Part shown: in pieces, positions 53,321-62,904 of the stretch | Position numbering within the stretch: the stretch's first letter is position 1 | Layout: the number at the start of each line of letters is the position of its first letter | Source: Diplonema papillatum | Taxonomy: Eukaryota; Euglenozoa; Diplonemea; Diplonemida; Diplonemidae | Length of the DNA stretch: 64,000 nucleotides | Assembly: GCA_030068145.1 (NCBI GenBank) | Contig: JAPJBO010000218.1 | Coordinates: 186,001 to 250,000, forward strand | Direction of reading: 5' to 3' | Notes under the pieces: model-generated | Told to the model about the DNA's origin: nothing | The model's database searches: none | Seen by the model: only the letters and a program-made list of their open reading frames with translations | Program-made: the position numbers and the translations under genes

Positions 53321-53585
53321 CCAAGGCATCTGCAGAAGAACACGAAAAGCCTCTAGGCAAGAACTGGTTTCGCGCGTCTCTTTTGTTTGCGCACTAGCGG
53401 AACTCACCTGCTTTGGCAGTTAAAGTGTATAAGCATACCTACTACCCTCATACCACCCGCCTCACAGCCTCAATGGTCAACCGGAGACCGTAAAACACCG
53501 AACCTCTAAACCACAATAAACGCTACAAAATACTCGAGGGACTGCCCTGTGCTCATTTCGACGGAGGCTCGAGGGGGAGAAAACA

Positions 53586-53813
53586 ATGTCGATGCACGAT
53601 CTGTACATGATCCACGGGTCCTCCGAAAACCGGTCGACCCGCCGCCGGGCCGGGATTGCGATTCGCTACATGCCGGCCACGTCGGTCTTCGAGCGGAAGG
53701 CCATGGAGGCGGGCGACGACTCGGGACTCAAAATCGACTTCAGCCAGCGGCCGCTGCGGCTGGTCCGCGGAAAGGATGCGTCCGGCAAGAACGACTTCGA
53801 AGTCGGCCACTGA
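53586..53813 (+). pseudogene. PhyH 3'-end copy 2 (75 codons)
   Basis: Identical in protein to copy 1. Confidence 0.9.
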
Positions 53814-54209
53814 TCTCTTTCAAGAAGATGAAACAGCATGGACACAAAATAGCTATTTTTTGCGACCATGCTGTCACTCCTGCAGATGCTTTGAGCTATT
53901 TTGTGCCCATGCTGTTAGTGACAGCATGGTCGCAAAAAATAGCTCCAAGGCATCTGCAGAAGAACACGAAAAGCCTCTAGGCAAGAACTGGTTTCGCGCG
54001 TCTCTTTTGTTTGCGCACTAGCGGAACTCACCTGCTTTGGCAGTTAAAGTGTATAAGCATACCTACTACCCTCATACCACCCGCCTCACAGCCTCAATGG
54101 TCAACCGGAGACCGTAAAACACCGAACCTCTAAACCACAATAAACGCTACAAAATACTCGAGGGACTGCCCTGTGCTCATTTCGACGGAGGCTCGAGGGG
54201 GAGAAAACA

Positions 54210-54449
54210 ATGTCGATGCACGATCTGTACATGATCCACGGGTCCTCCGAAAACCGGTCGACCCGCCGCCGGGCTGGGATTGCGATTCGCTACATGCCGG
54301 CCACGTCGGTCTTCGAGCGGAAGGCCATGGAGGCGGGCGACGACTCGGGACTCAAAATCGACTTCAGCCAGCGGCCGCTGCGGCTGGTCCGCGGAAAGGA
54401 TGCGTCCGGCAAGAACGACTTCGAAGTCGGCCACTATTATCTCTCTAAC
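54210..54449 (+). pseudogene. PhyH 3'-end copy 3, stop lost by fusion
   Basis: Same as copies 1 and 2 to GGCCACT. The parental TGATCTCTTTC is then replaced by ATTATCTCTCTAACAG, so the frame runs on into the module at 54450, giving a 170-codon chimeric frame from 54210 to 54722. Confidence 0.85.
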
Positions 54450-54722
54450 AGCTGGAACGATGCCGTGCCTGAATATCCGCACGACGTACCCTATGTTCAG
54501 TGGGAGTTGAGATTCTCTGTCAAGATGCTAGCCGCCGCCATAGGGCGGGCTATTGCCAAAAGGAGGAGAGCCCGCGAAACAACGTGTCAACACACGCCTG
54601 CCAGGCGGTCTCGTCCGCCAGTCAGAACGCCCCCGGCTGCGCCACCATCGGTGCAACAATCATCTTTGACAGGGCCACGGCTCGCTCCGCGCCCACGGCG
54701 CAACGACTTGCGCCCGCCGTAG
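54450..54722 (+). CDS. Basic C-terminal module ending RNDLRPP, copy 2
   Basis: SWNDAVPEYPHDVPYVQWEL, GRAIAKRRRAR and a Pro/Arg/Ser-rich tail ending RNDLRPP. Homologous to 30001-30267 through the stop and a 3' flank that ends in CT repeats (54788-54806). A polypyrimidine run and ACAG immediately precede the start, consistent with a last exon. Here it is joined in frame to the truncated PhyH copy. Whether the chimera is expressed is unknown. Confidence 0.45.
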   Translation, partial: SWNDAVPEYPHDVPYVQWELRFSVKMLAAAIGRAIAKRRRARETTCQHTPARRSRPPVRTPPAAPPSVQQSSLTGPRLAPRPRRNDLRPP

Positions 54723-54823
54723 TAGTACGGGATAGTAGTGGGGCGACCGGATACTCCTCGGAGAGATGGTCCCTGCACTCTAACTCGTCTCTCTCTCTCT
54801 CTCTCTTTTTTGTTGCATAAGCA

Positions 54824-55240
54824 ACTGCTTTGTAGGAAATGCTTGAGGAGACTGCCAGTTGCAGGTGATTGTGCTGTATCCCACAAACGAAACACAGGTA
54901 AATCTGGGTTTAGTGGCGGGCGTAAGCGTTCAACAAAAAGACCTGTGGTTGTGCTGTTTTCTCCCCCTCTAGCCTCCTTCGAAATGAGCATGTGTTGTTT
55001 TCTCCCCCTCTAGCCTCCTTCGAAATGAGCACGAGGCAGTCCCTCGAGTATTTTATAGCACCTGCTTTGTATGAAAGACTTGTGGAGACTGCCTGTTGCG
55101 AAATCTGGAAGGTACTCATCGGCATGCCGGTGACTCCTCACTATCGCAACAATATTCCAATCTCAAAGAAGGTAAATGTCCTGTAGCCCACACGACACAC
55201 AGGTAAATCTGGGTTTAGTGGCGTAAGCAAGCGTTCAACA
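54824..55240 (+). repeat. Dispersed repeat family C, two tandem copies
   Basis: Copy one runs from AACTGCTTTGTAGGAAATG to the TTTTCTCCCCCTCTAGCCTC block, which is duplicated. Copy two starts CACCTGCTTTGTATGAAAG at about 55060 and is more diverged. Confidence 0.85.
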
Positions 55241-56360
55241 ACAGCGTTGGCAGCATTGGAACCTGTCATAGAAGTATACATAACACGTCCTTCGCACACG
55301 CAGAGAGGCGTCGGACCTATTCGCCTCGTTTGAAGCTTTCCGTTCAACTCAGTTCATCCCCCGCTGACAGCTTCAAGTCCCCACGACCGACGCGAAACAT
55401 GGGCGAAGACTGTGGGAAGGCGAAAAGTCAGGTTTTCCCCCTTCTATCGAAGTGGTTGCAGACCCGGAGTATACACATCTTCCGCTACGGACTCTTTGGT
55501 CCTGCGGGAATTGGCAGCTAGTTTCTGGCCTCATCGCACTCGGTCTCGGCTTAAGTCTTCGGTCGTTGCACTCAGATTTGGCTTGGCAACCGTCGTAAGA
55601 ACGAAGCGTTTTTATCCCACAAACGTAAGACCCTTTCCGCAAAACACTCACTCTACAGCGCCGGAATTCTGCAGCGACCTCAGCCAGAATAGCAAGAAAA
55701 AATGTAAAACGAACTGGGAAGTGAACCCCATACGGTCACCCGCTGAAAGAATATCCTCCCCGCACCCTTCTTGTTTTTCTCCGTCTCCCCCTGCTCTCGT
55801 CGCGGCATTCTCGAAAGGTTGTGCACTTCGTAGTCTCCCCCACTCTCTCCTGATAGCCTTGAGAAGAGCATACTTGTCGTATAGCAAATGCTCTCCGTGT
55901 CATCGAATGTACTTGTCCAGTGTACTTGTTGATACTCCATCACACAAGTAGACGCGACTTGCCACCTCGTGACCAGTACGCAGGTGTCCACCAACGTTTT
56001 ACCAGCCACCTTCTCTTCTGACTAACCTTTCGCGTTTGCTCGTCTTCTGTACGCCGCGTCACGTGCCACTCTGCTTTGAAGCCAGACCTTCGACGAAGAA
56101 AGCAATGGCAAGCAATGCCATAGCGAAAGGAGTGGCACAAGAGCAGAGGGGGTCCCTCATGGCCGCCTGCACCACGTGGCTTGTTTTGGTGATTTGGCCA
56201 GAAATTCCAAGCTTGAGGATGGCAACAGGGTAATTGCAAGTTGGAAAACGATCAACTGGCGCACAAGCAAAACGAAGGCGAGACCTGTCATATTTAGAAG
56301 CATTTCTCGCACGCTCTCCCGCGAAGAAGCCTTGCTGCTAGCAAACATTGCATGCGAGGC
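55240..56360. other. No gene recognised
   Basis: An open plus-strand stretch (55412-55951) is Ser/Arg/Pro-rich with no domain. Nothing else was seen. Confidence 0.4.
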
Positions 56361-57876
56361 AGGATCCTTTTTATATATATGAGACGATGCCAACCCCCCC
56401 CCCCCCCCCTTTGCACTAATAAAAACCTTTTTGACATCACCCCATACTGGCCCCGAACCTGTGTGGCCCAAAACGGTTTTTGACGGGCTGAGTCGAGGTA
56501 AAGGGGTCTCCGAAGGCCCACGAATGGGCCCAGGTGGGCCCAGGTGGGCCCCGGAGCGGGCACTCAGCGCGAGGGGGAGAGCCCCCAAAAATGGGGTCGT
56601 TTTCGGGCCTCGCCACTACTCAAGCTAGTCAAACACCTTCTGGCCTCCAGCGGGAAACCCAGACTTCAAAACGACAAGATCGGCTGTGTTCAGCCGTAGA
56701 TAGCCACCAGCGGGTCCTCTTGAAGCCGAAGAATGCTCTCGGGGGTCACAGTTAGCCCCATGTGTGCAGCGCCAGCAGTGGGCAGGCACACGCTTAGAAT
56801 GTGTGGTATGCAAGTGCACCCTGCCTAGAATCCGGCTTCACCCGCTTTTGAGACACAGTGCTTACAAGGAAAACGCAGAATATAAGGTGGAAAAATGCAA
56901 AAGAACCAAGATGAGGACTCCCCCGCCAACGCCAATCTCGGCAGCCTTTCCCCGGTTCTTTCAGAGATTGTCACCCACGACCATTCCAACAGCCCTGTAC
57001 CGGGCACGTGCCCAGTCCAAACCGCTCACGATGCGTCGCCGGCTCGCCTCGTCGTCAAGGCTGTTGAAGGCTTCTGAAAGCCTACCAGAAAGGCGCATCC
57101 AGATGGCAACCTTCTCCTCCTCTGTCATTAGGGCGAGAAAGAAACCGATCAGGTCCTCACCAGAGACCTTTTCGCAAAAGGTCCTGCTGGCTACGAGTCG
57201 TCTCTGCAAGGACTGACCACGTCTCGTTTCCTCATGAAACGGCGACAACTTCTGCATTGCTCTCACCGATCACTCCACGAACTCCAGACCCGTGATCTTT
57301 GGCATTTTCTCCTCTCTTAGTTTCCGTTTTTCTGGGTCAACCTTAATTCTTAATTAGTATTGCTGGTAAAGCCGGATTCTAGGCAGGGTGCACCTGCTGC
57401 ACCCACTCTATTTACAACGTGTGCCTGCCCACCGCAGGCGCTGCAGGCGGGGTGGCCAAGTAGGGCTATCGGTGACCCCTGAGAACATTCTTCGGCTTCA
57501 AGAGGACCCGCTGGTGGCTATCTACAGCGGAACACAGCCGATCTTGTCGTTTTGAAGTCTGGGTTTCCTGCTGGAGGCCAGAAGGTGTTTGACTAGCTTG
57601 AGTAGTGGCGAGGCTTTGAAAATGACCCCATTTTGAGGGCACCCCCCCTCGCACTGAGTGCCTGCTCCGGGGCCCACCTGGGCCCACCTGGGCCTATTCG
57701 TGGGCCTTCAGAGACCCCTTTACCTCGACTCAGCCCGCCAAAAACCGTTTGGGAACCGTTTTGGGCCACACAGGTGGGGTTTCAGGGCCAGTATGGGGTG
57801 ACATCAAAAAAGAATTTATTAGTGCAAAGGGGGGGGGGGGGTTTTGGCATCGTACCATATATATATATAGGATCCT
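56361..57876. mobile_element. Long inverted-repeat element, about 1.5 kb
   Basis: 56361-56844 and 57367-57876 are inverted copies of each other over some 480-510 bp, with about 10 percent change. Both arms begin at AGGATCC, run through an AT tract and GATGCCAA, and include long C/G runs (C at 56395-56411; G at 57828-57841). The interior, 56850-57360, encodes a minus-strand ORF. Long TIRs with a small interior fit foldback-type or MULE-like elements, but no transposase was recognised. The AGGATCC at each end could be a palindromic target duplication. Confidence 0.8.
56961..57305 (-). pseudogene. ORF inside the inverted-repeat element, one in-frame stop
   Basis: Reading from ATG at 57305: MPKITGLEFVE, TGA, then SVRAMQKLSPFHEETRRGQS and onward, through LIGFFLALMTEEEKVAIWM to VVGDNL and a stop, 115 codons in all. 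Frame and length remain coherent across the TGA, so a single substitution (for example of CGA) would explain it. The product is helical and charged; no family recognised. Confidence 0.5.
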
Positions 57877-57882
57877 ATACAT

Positions 57883-58170
57883 AAATCGCACAAACAAAAG
57901 TCAAGAGCTGCGACTCAAACTAATCATGCTCGACGAAGAAAACGAACTACAGTACTCCGGGGGCTTAGACCGGGGGGGAAGGGAGGCTCACCGCCGCGAT
58001 GCGACTGCTGTTGAGCGCGCGAAGGGTGCCTGCTGCAGTCAGCCGGGCGGGTGCCTGCCGGTGGCGTGCGGCGGACCAGCGGCGCTGGACGCAAAGCGGG
58101 GGTGCCGAGGAGAGGAGAAGCCGAAGCAGGGCTTCAAGGAAATGCTGGGAGTGAGGTGGAGGAATCGATG
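57883..58170 (+). pseudogene. Copy 1 of the DUF1279-like first exon, frameshifted
   Basis: Has the same leader (AATCGCACAAACAAAAGTC, GACTCAAACTAATCATGC) and MRLLLSARRVPAAVS from 57999. A small rearrangement after the GGTGCCGAG codons disrupts the frame. Similarity to the parent ends after AAATG. Confidence 0.85.
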
Positions 58171-58235
58171 ACTAATCGGTTTTCATTTGCTATAGCAGTT
58201 TCTTAGTGTGGGAAACGAAAAACCTCCTTCTTCTA

Positions 58236-58445
58236 CCTGTTTTTTTTGCTGCAGCTGCCTTGTTGCTGCTGCCTTGCTGCTGCTATCTTGCCTTGCCGCT
58301 GCTGCCTTGTTGCTGCTGCCTTGCTGCTGCTGTCTTGCCGCTGCTGCCTTGCCGCTGCTATCTTGCTTGCCGCTCCCTTGCTGCCGCCTTGCCGCTGCTG
58401 CCTTGTTGCTGCTGCTGCCTTGCCGCTGCTGTTGCCTTGCTGCGA
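58236..58445 (+). repeat. CCTTGCTGCTGCTG-type low-complexity repeat
   Basis: About 14 degenerate units of CCTTGC(C/T)GCTGCTG between copies 1 and 2 of the exon. Gives Leu/Cys/Ala-rich frames in all three readings, hence not a gene. Confidence 0.95.
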
Positions 58446-58637
58446 GAACCAGTAACCACCTCCTTAGTAAGCATACTTGTTACAGCTAAGAAGGAACGTT
58501 GGCAGCGGTCTCACCTAGGTCAAATCGCACAAACAAAAGTCAAGAGCTGCGACTCAAACTAATCATGCTCGACGAAGAAAACGAACTACAGTACTCCGGG
58601 GGCTGAGACCGGGGGGGAAGGGAGGCTCACCGCCGCG

Positions 58638-58808
58638 ATGCGACTGCTGTTGAGCGCGCGAAGGGTGCCTGCTGCAGTCAGCCGGGCGGGTGCCTGCCGG
58701 TGGCGTGCGGCGGACCAGCGGCGCTGGACGCAAAGCGGGGGTGCCGAGCCGGAGAAGCCGAAGCAGGGCTTCAAGGAAATGCTGGGAGTGAGGTGGAGGA
58801 ATCGATGA
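58638..58808 (+). pseudogene. Copy 2 of the DUF1279-like first exon; open presequence-only ORF
   Basis: Intact 56-codon frame, MRLLLSARRVPAAVSRAGAC to KQGFKEMLGVRWRNR and stop. It encodes the presequence without the membrane segment. It could make a free targeting peptide or be a relic. Confidence 0.7.
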
Positions 58809-59089
58809 CTAATCGGTTTTCACTTGCTACAGCTGTTTCGTTGTGTGGGAAACGAAAACCTCCTTCTTCTACCTGTTTTTTTGCGATAACCAAAACCACC
58901 ACCAGTAACCGCCTCCTTAGTAAGCATACTTGTTACAGCTAAAAAGGAACGTTGGCAGCGGTTTAACCTAGGTCAAATCGCACAAACAAAAGTCAAGAGC
59001 TGCGACTCAAACTAATCATGCTCGACGAAGAAACGAACTACAGTACTCCGGGGGCTGAGACCGGGGGGGAAGGGAGGCTCACCACCGCG

Positions 59090-59464
59090 ATGCGACTGCT
59101 GTTGAGCGCGCGAAGGGTGCCTGCTGCAGTCAGCCGGGCGGGTGCCTGCCGGTGGCGTGCGGCGGGCCAGCGGCGGTGGACGCAAAGCGGGGGTGCCGAG
59201 CCGGAGAAGCCGAAGCAGGGCTTCACGGAAATGATGAAGGAGCACAGGAAGGCGGCGCTTCTCGTCGGGTGCGCGGAGTACGTGGCGGCCGGGCTGGTGT
59301 TCTTCTTCGCGTGCACACTGCTGCCGGTCGCGACCTCAATCTGCGACTTTTTCGGGGAGGAAAAGGTGGAGGGCTTGCGCGAGTACTTGAGGTCATTTCC
59401 CGTCATCGGAGAATGGTCACCCGAAACTCTGACGAACGTCGCCCTTGCCTTTGTCCTGGACGAG
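59090..59464 (+). CDS. Organelle-targeted membrane protein, DUF1279/FAM210-like, first exon
   Basis: 125 codons ending in phase 0 before GTGTGC. The N terminus (MRLLLSARRVPAAVSRAGAC) is Arg/Ala/Ser-rich and acid-free, like a mitochondrial presequence; I chose this ATG over one 24 codons upstream for that reason. It continues with a charged helix (FTEMMKEHRKAALLVG), a hydrophobic helix (VAAGLVFFFACTLLPVA), an acidic loop and ETLTNVALAFVLDE. This order resembles DUF1279/FAM210 proteins (K-E-x-x-K-A, membrane helix, lG-like loop, A-x-A-x-x-L-x-E). The next exon was not identified in the window. Two partial copies of this exon precede it. Confidence 0.5.
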
Positions 59465-59525
59465 GTGTGCACTCTTCTACGCTACTCTTTTTTTTCTGTA
59501 ATGTAGTTTATTCTTGATAACCAAC

Positions 59526-59700
59526 TACATATAAAAGGTGCCACGGGATAAGCCAGCAGCCGCTGCTTAACGGTTCATGCTGATCCGTGTGGTCCGCGTA
59601 TATTAAAAGTTCCCAATGCTTCTTCACGTGCGCGGGCGGTCCTGAGATTACCCCCTCGGGTGACACCACTTTGTCTTTAGCCATAGTTCAACTCTCTTTG
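59526..59700 (+). mobile_element. Gene-less version of element H
   Basis: Left-end words (TACATATAAAAGGTG, CACGGGATAAGCC, GCAGCCGCTGCTTAAC) are followed directly by right-end words (CATGCTGATCCGTGTGG, GGCGGTCCTGAGATTACCCC, CTCGGGTGACACCACT). In the 26.7-kb copy about 1.8 kb with two genes lies between. About 15 percent diverged from that copy, so not a recent direct deletion of it. Confidence 0.7.
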
Positions 59701-59704
59701 TCTT

Positions 59705-59875
59705 TTTTTTTTGGCCACATGCAATATGAGGAAACTGAACCGCCCAAGTCGGACCTTCGTGATCATTTGCAAATTGCCACCTGAAACCACGTCCAGGATT
59801 TGGGATCAGGTTCGTGCGTTCAGCGAAAACCCTAGGTTCCCTTTCTGCTTTCTCCTACTCGCGGTGTGCGGGGGG
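59705..59875 (-). repeat. Retroposon-like family E
   Basis: After a T run: GGCCACATGCAATATGAGG to CTTTCTGCTTTCTCCTACTC and GCGGTGTGCG. Matches 29405-29570. Confidence 0.85.
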
Positions 59876-59894
59876 TTTGCAACAACCAAGTCTG

Positions 59895-59990
59895 TCCTGC
59901 TTCCCTGGAGACAGTATTTATTGTTTGTTTGTTACAGCTGAAAAGAACGTTGGCAGCGGTCTAACCAGAGCACATGTAGGTTAAATTGCA
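59895..59990 (+). repeat. Dispersed repeat family L
   Basis: CTTCCCTGGAGACAGTATTT, AACGTTGGCAGCGG and ACATGTAGGTTAAATTGCAC. Inverted partner at 19895-20010. Confidence 0.8.
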
Positions 59991-59999
59991 CAAATAAAG

Positions 60000-60540
60000 G
60001 TCTGCACGCCCACCACAAGCAATCGAAGAGAAAGAGCGTTTTACCCGAGGAATAGGCGTCAACACTTCTCATTTCCGAGGCATGATCGTCAGAACTTCTA
60101 ATTTTCCGAGGAATGGGCGTCAGAATTTCTAGTTTTATCTCTACCGAGCCTACTCTTTTATCCTCGAGGTTTTATCATCCCGCAAGCGGTCAATAACCGC
60201 GCCATGCCCACGCCTGTTTAGCGCAATGTGGGGCAAATCGCAAGATACACACAGCACTCTAATTAATGGTCATATACCGTGTGGTCCTCCACTGTTCTGT
60301 CGAACCATTGCACCTAAGATTTCCCTTCCACTCACGCCCTTCACACACACACACACAGGCGACTTGGCCGTTACGGATACCACTGCTGATTTTCCTCATC
60401 CCTCGAGTGGGCAAGTTGCTGAAGTAGCATGCCGTGCTCGTGACTCGTTCTGGCGCGAGGACAGGGTTAACTATCCTGAAAAGCTGCACTTTCTTCGCTG
60501 TTTTTGCGTATTGTGGGGCTCTCCGGAAGGAGTCCACGGA
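60000..60540. other. No gene recognised
   Basis: 60075-60145 has short repeats of TTTTCCGAGGAATGGGCGTC. Otherwise featureless. Confidence 0.4.
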
Positions 60541-60740
60541 GCTGGAGGTCATTTTCGACCGTTTCCCCGCAGTAGATCCATTCCGAGCCCCGGCGCTCTC
60601 AGGGGCGAATGGATCCAGTGGAACAACAGGGGGCCACTTTCTACTGTTTTCCCGCAGTAGATGCATTCCCAGCCCCCGGGGCTCTCAGCGGCGAATGGAT
60701 CCAGTGGCACACCAGGGGGACACTTTCTACTGTTTTCCCG
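60540..60740 (+). repeat. Tandem repeat, about 84-bp units
   Basis: CGCAGTAGATCCATTCCGAG to GGCCACTTTCTACTGTTTTC occurs twice, with a partial third before it. Confidence 0.9.
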
Positions 60741-60749
60741 GGGCCAACC

Positions 60750-61110
60750 CTTGCACGGCCGGATCTTAAAGCAATCGGGCAACCATCCAGCGCGACGTGG
60801 ATCACCAGATGTGCGGCTGCCTTGGCACACGCGCGAGACTCATTGCTTGGGGTATCTGCTGCTTGCATCATCAGTTTTGTAGCAAACGAGAACGAACGCA
60901 GCGATCAAATGACGGCGTAGAGAAACCTGTCGTTGTCGTCGTGAAATGCCTCCAAAATCTTAAAAGATCACTCTTTTCCGACTCATGGCGAACCGCACGA
61001 CGTGTTCATCTGCCCCCGCCAGCAAGCAAAATCATTTCGTCTTCTACCCCCTCCGCCCTGCTAACTAAAATTCCCCCACCTCCCCCCCCCTTTGGCGCGG
61101 CCGGCAACGA
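60750..61110. other. No gene recognised
   Basis: Short frames only; C-rich near 61070-61092. Confidence 0.4.
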
Positions 61111-61111
61111 A

Positions 61112-61680
61112 GGTCTGATGGATCCCAAAGAAGGCCTGGCACCGATCCGGAATGTCTGGATGCCCCTTTGCTTGCGCCTTTCGACTTTCCGCTACCCCGT
61201 CAATCATCGGTCGGGATTGCTTGTCACTGGTGGTCGGCAGGAAAAAACCAGAGTTAAGTCCAAGCCACGAGTCTCAAGCTAGATGATGAATGGCACGTTC
61301 TTGATACGGGTGTGAGCGTTACACGCGCCGGGGTGCAAAATCCACGGTTTTAGTGGTTATTTGGTGTTCCTAAGCGGCCGTCCATGGGGTCTGATGGATC
61401 CCAAAGGCCTGGCACCGATCCGGAATGTCTGGATGCCCCTTTGCTTGCGCCTTTCGAGTTTCCGCTACCCCGTCAATCATCGGTCGGGTTTGCTTGTCAC
61501 TGGACGAGTCTCAAGCTAGATGATGAATGGCACGTTCTTTGCACAGATGTCAGATACGGGTGTGAGCGTTACACGCGCCGGGGTGCAAAATCCACGGTTT
61601 TAGTGGTTATTTGGTGTTCCTAAGCGGCCGTCCATGGGGTCTGATGGATCCCAAAGGCCTGGCACCGATCCGCAACCAAT
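61112..61680 (+). repeat. Tandem duplication, about 250-277-bp units
   Basis: GTCTGATGGATCCCAAAG to TCGGGATTGCTTGTCACTGG and AGATGATGAATGGCACGTTC, present at 61117, 61389 and partly 61638. Confidence 0.9.
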
Positions 61681-61791
61681 GACCAACAACAAAAAGTACT
61701 CAGAAAGAAAACAAAGGAAAGGAAAAGGAGGAGGGGAAACAAGGAATATCGCCCGGAGGAGCTTTATTTCTCGAGACCCGCTCGGTCGAAG

Positions 61792-62020
61792 ATGGTGGCA
61801 GAATGGACGTGCACGACGCGGGAAGGCTTGGAGCGGCCGATGACCTGCCGGTGGGGGCCCCGAGAAGAACTTCACGATGGAGGAGGTGCGGCGGTACGGA
61901 AAGGGCAGGGCGAGTGCTGGCTCGTCATCGGCGGCGGCAACAAAGTGTTCAGCGCAAGTGAGCTAGGTGTTTCGAGATTGTTGAGAGCAGGGCGCTGGGA
62001 AAGAGATTGTTTAAGACAGC
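61792..62020 (+). pseudogene. Desaturase 5'-end copy 1
   Basis: Matches the gene from 62905 (MVAEWTCTTREGLERPMTCR). One extra C shifts the frame after WGP, and a missing G shifts it back near KGQGECW. About 20 bp covering the heme motif HPGG are absent, then a diverged match to GGFEIIEQ follows. Confidence 0.85.
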
Positions 62021-62270
62021 AGCAAGCCAGCCCTCTCACCCGTCGTGATTCTCCCTTCCCACGATTTCAAAGCTCCCATCAAAAGCAACCAATGACCAAC
62101 AACAACGGTACCCACCGGATCTCTTCACCTCGTGTTGTCACCACTCTTAAAAACACAACACACTCAGAGCACAAAGGATATCTCTACCCATACCGACAAA
62201 AGGTCACCCGGAGACTCTAAACCCCCGGAGTTTCAAGCGAACATACCACAGGAAAACAGAAAGAAAACAA
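62020..62270 (+). repeat. Unique-looking spacer repeated at 62578-62825
   Basis: The spacer between desaturase copies (CAACCAATGACCAACAACAA, CACCTCGTGTTGTCACCACT, CCCGGAGTTTCAAGCGAAC) is part of the 556-bp repeated unit. Confidence 0.9.
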
Positions 62271-62348
62271 GGGAAAGGGAAAAGGAGGAGGGGAAACAAG
62301 GAATATCGCCCGGAGGAGCTTTATTTCTCGAGACCCTCTCGGTCGAAG

Positions 62349-62577
62349 ATGGTGGCAGAATGGACGTGCACGACGCGGGAAGGCTTGGAGCGGCCGATGA
62401 CCTGCCGGTGGGGGCCCGAGAAGAACTTCACGATGGAGGAGGTGCGGCGGTACGGAAAGGGCAGGGCGAGTGCTGGCTCGTCATCGGCGGCGGCAACAAA
62501 GTGTTCAGCGCAAGTGAGCTAGGTGTTTCGAGATTGTTGAGAGCAGGGCGCTGGGAAAGAGATTGTTTAAGACAGCA
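62349..62577 (+). pseudogene. Desaturase 5'-end copy 2
   Basis: As copy 1 but without the extra C, so the frame is right as far as VRRYGKG, then lost by the same missing G. Lacks HPGG. Starts 557 bp after copy 1 and 556 bp before the gene. Confidence 0.85.
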
Positions 62578-62904
62578 GCAAGCCAGCCCTCTCACCCGTC
62601 GTGATTCTCCCTTCCCACGATTTCAAAGCTCCCATCAAAAGCAACCAATGACCAACAACAACGGTACCCACCGGATCTCTTCACCTCGTGTTGTCACCAC
62701 TCTTAAAAACACAACACACTCAGAGCACAAAGGATATCTCTACCCATACCGACAAAAGGTCACCCGGAGACTCTAAACCCCCGGAGTTTCAAGCGAACAT
62801 ACCACAGGAAAACAGAAAGAAAACAAGGGAAAGGGAAAAGGAGGAGGGGAAACAAGGAATATCGCCCGGAGGAGCTTTATTTCTCGAGACCCTCTCGGTC
62901 GAAG

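Larger units (their letters stand above)
52836..54449 (+). repeat. 624-bp tandem repeat including PhyH 3' end
   Basis: Three units with starts at 52836, 53459 and 54083. Each holds CAATGGTCAACCGGAGACCG, a reversed piece of repeat C (AAAATACTCGAGGGACTGCC), the PhyH 3' end and, in the first two, a hairpin region. Units 1 and 2 differ by only a few bases, indicating recent amplification or correction. Confidence 0.95.

Noticed and set aside
62132-62776. 214-codon ORF across the desaturase partial copies
   Set aside because: It reads the duplicated unit in a mixture of frames; the homologous frame shows these are broken 5' copies.
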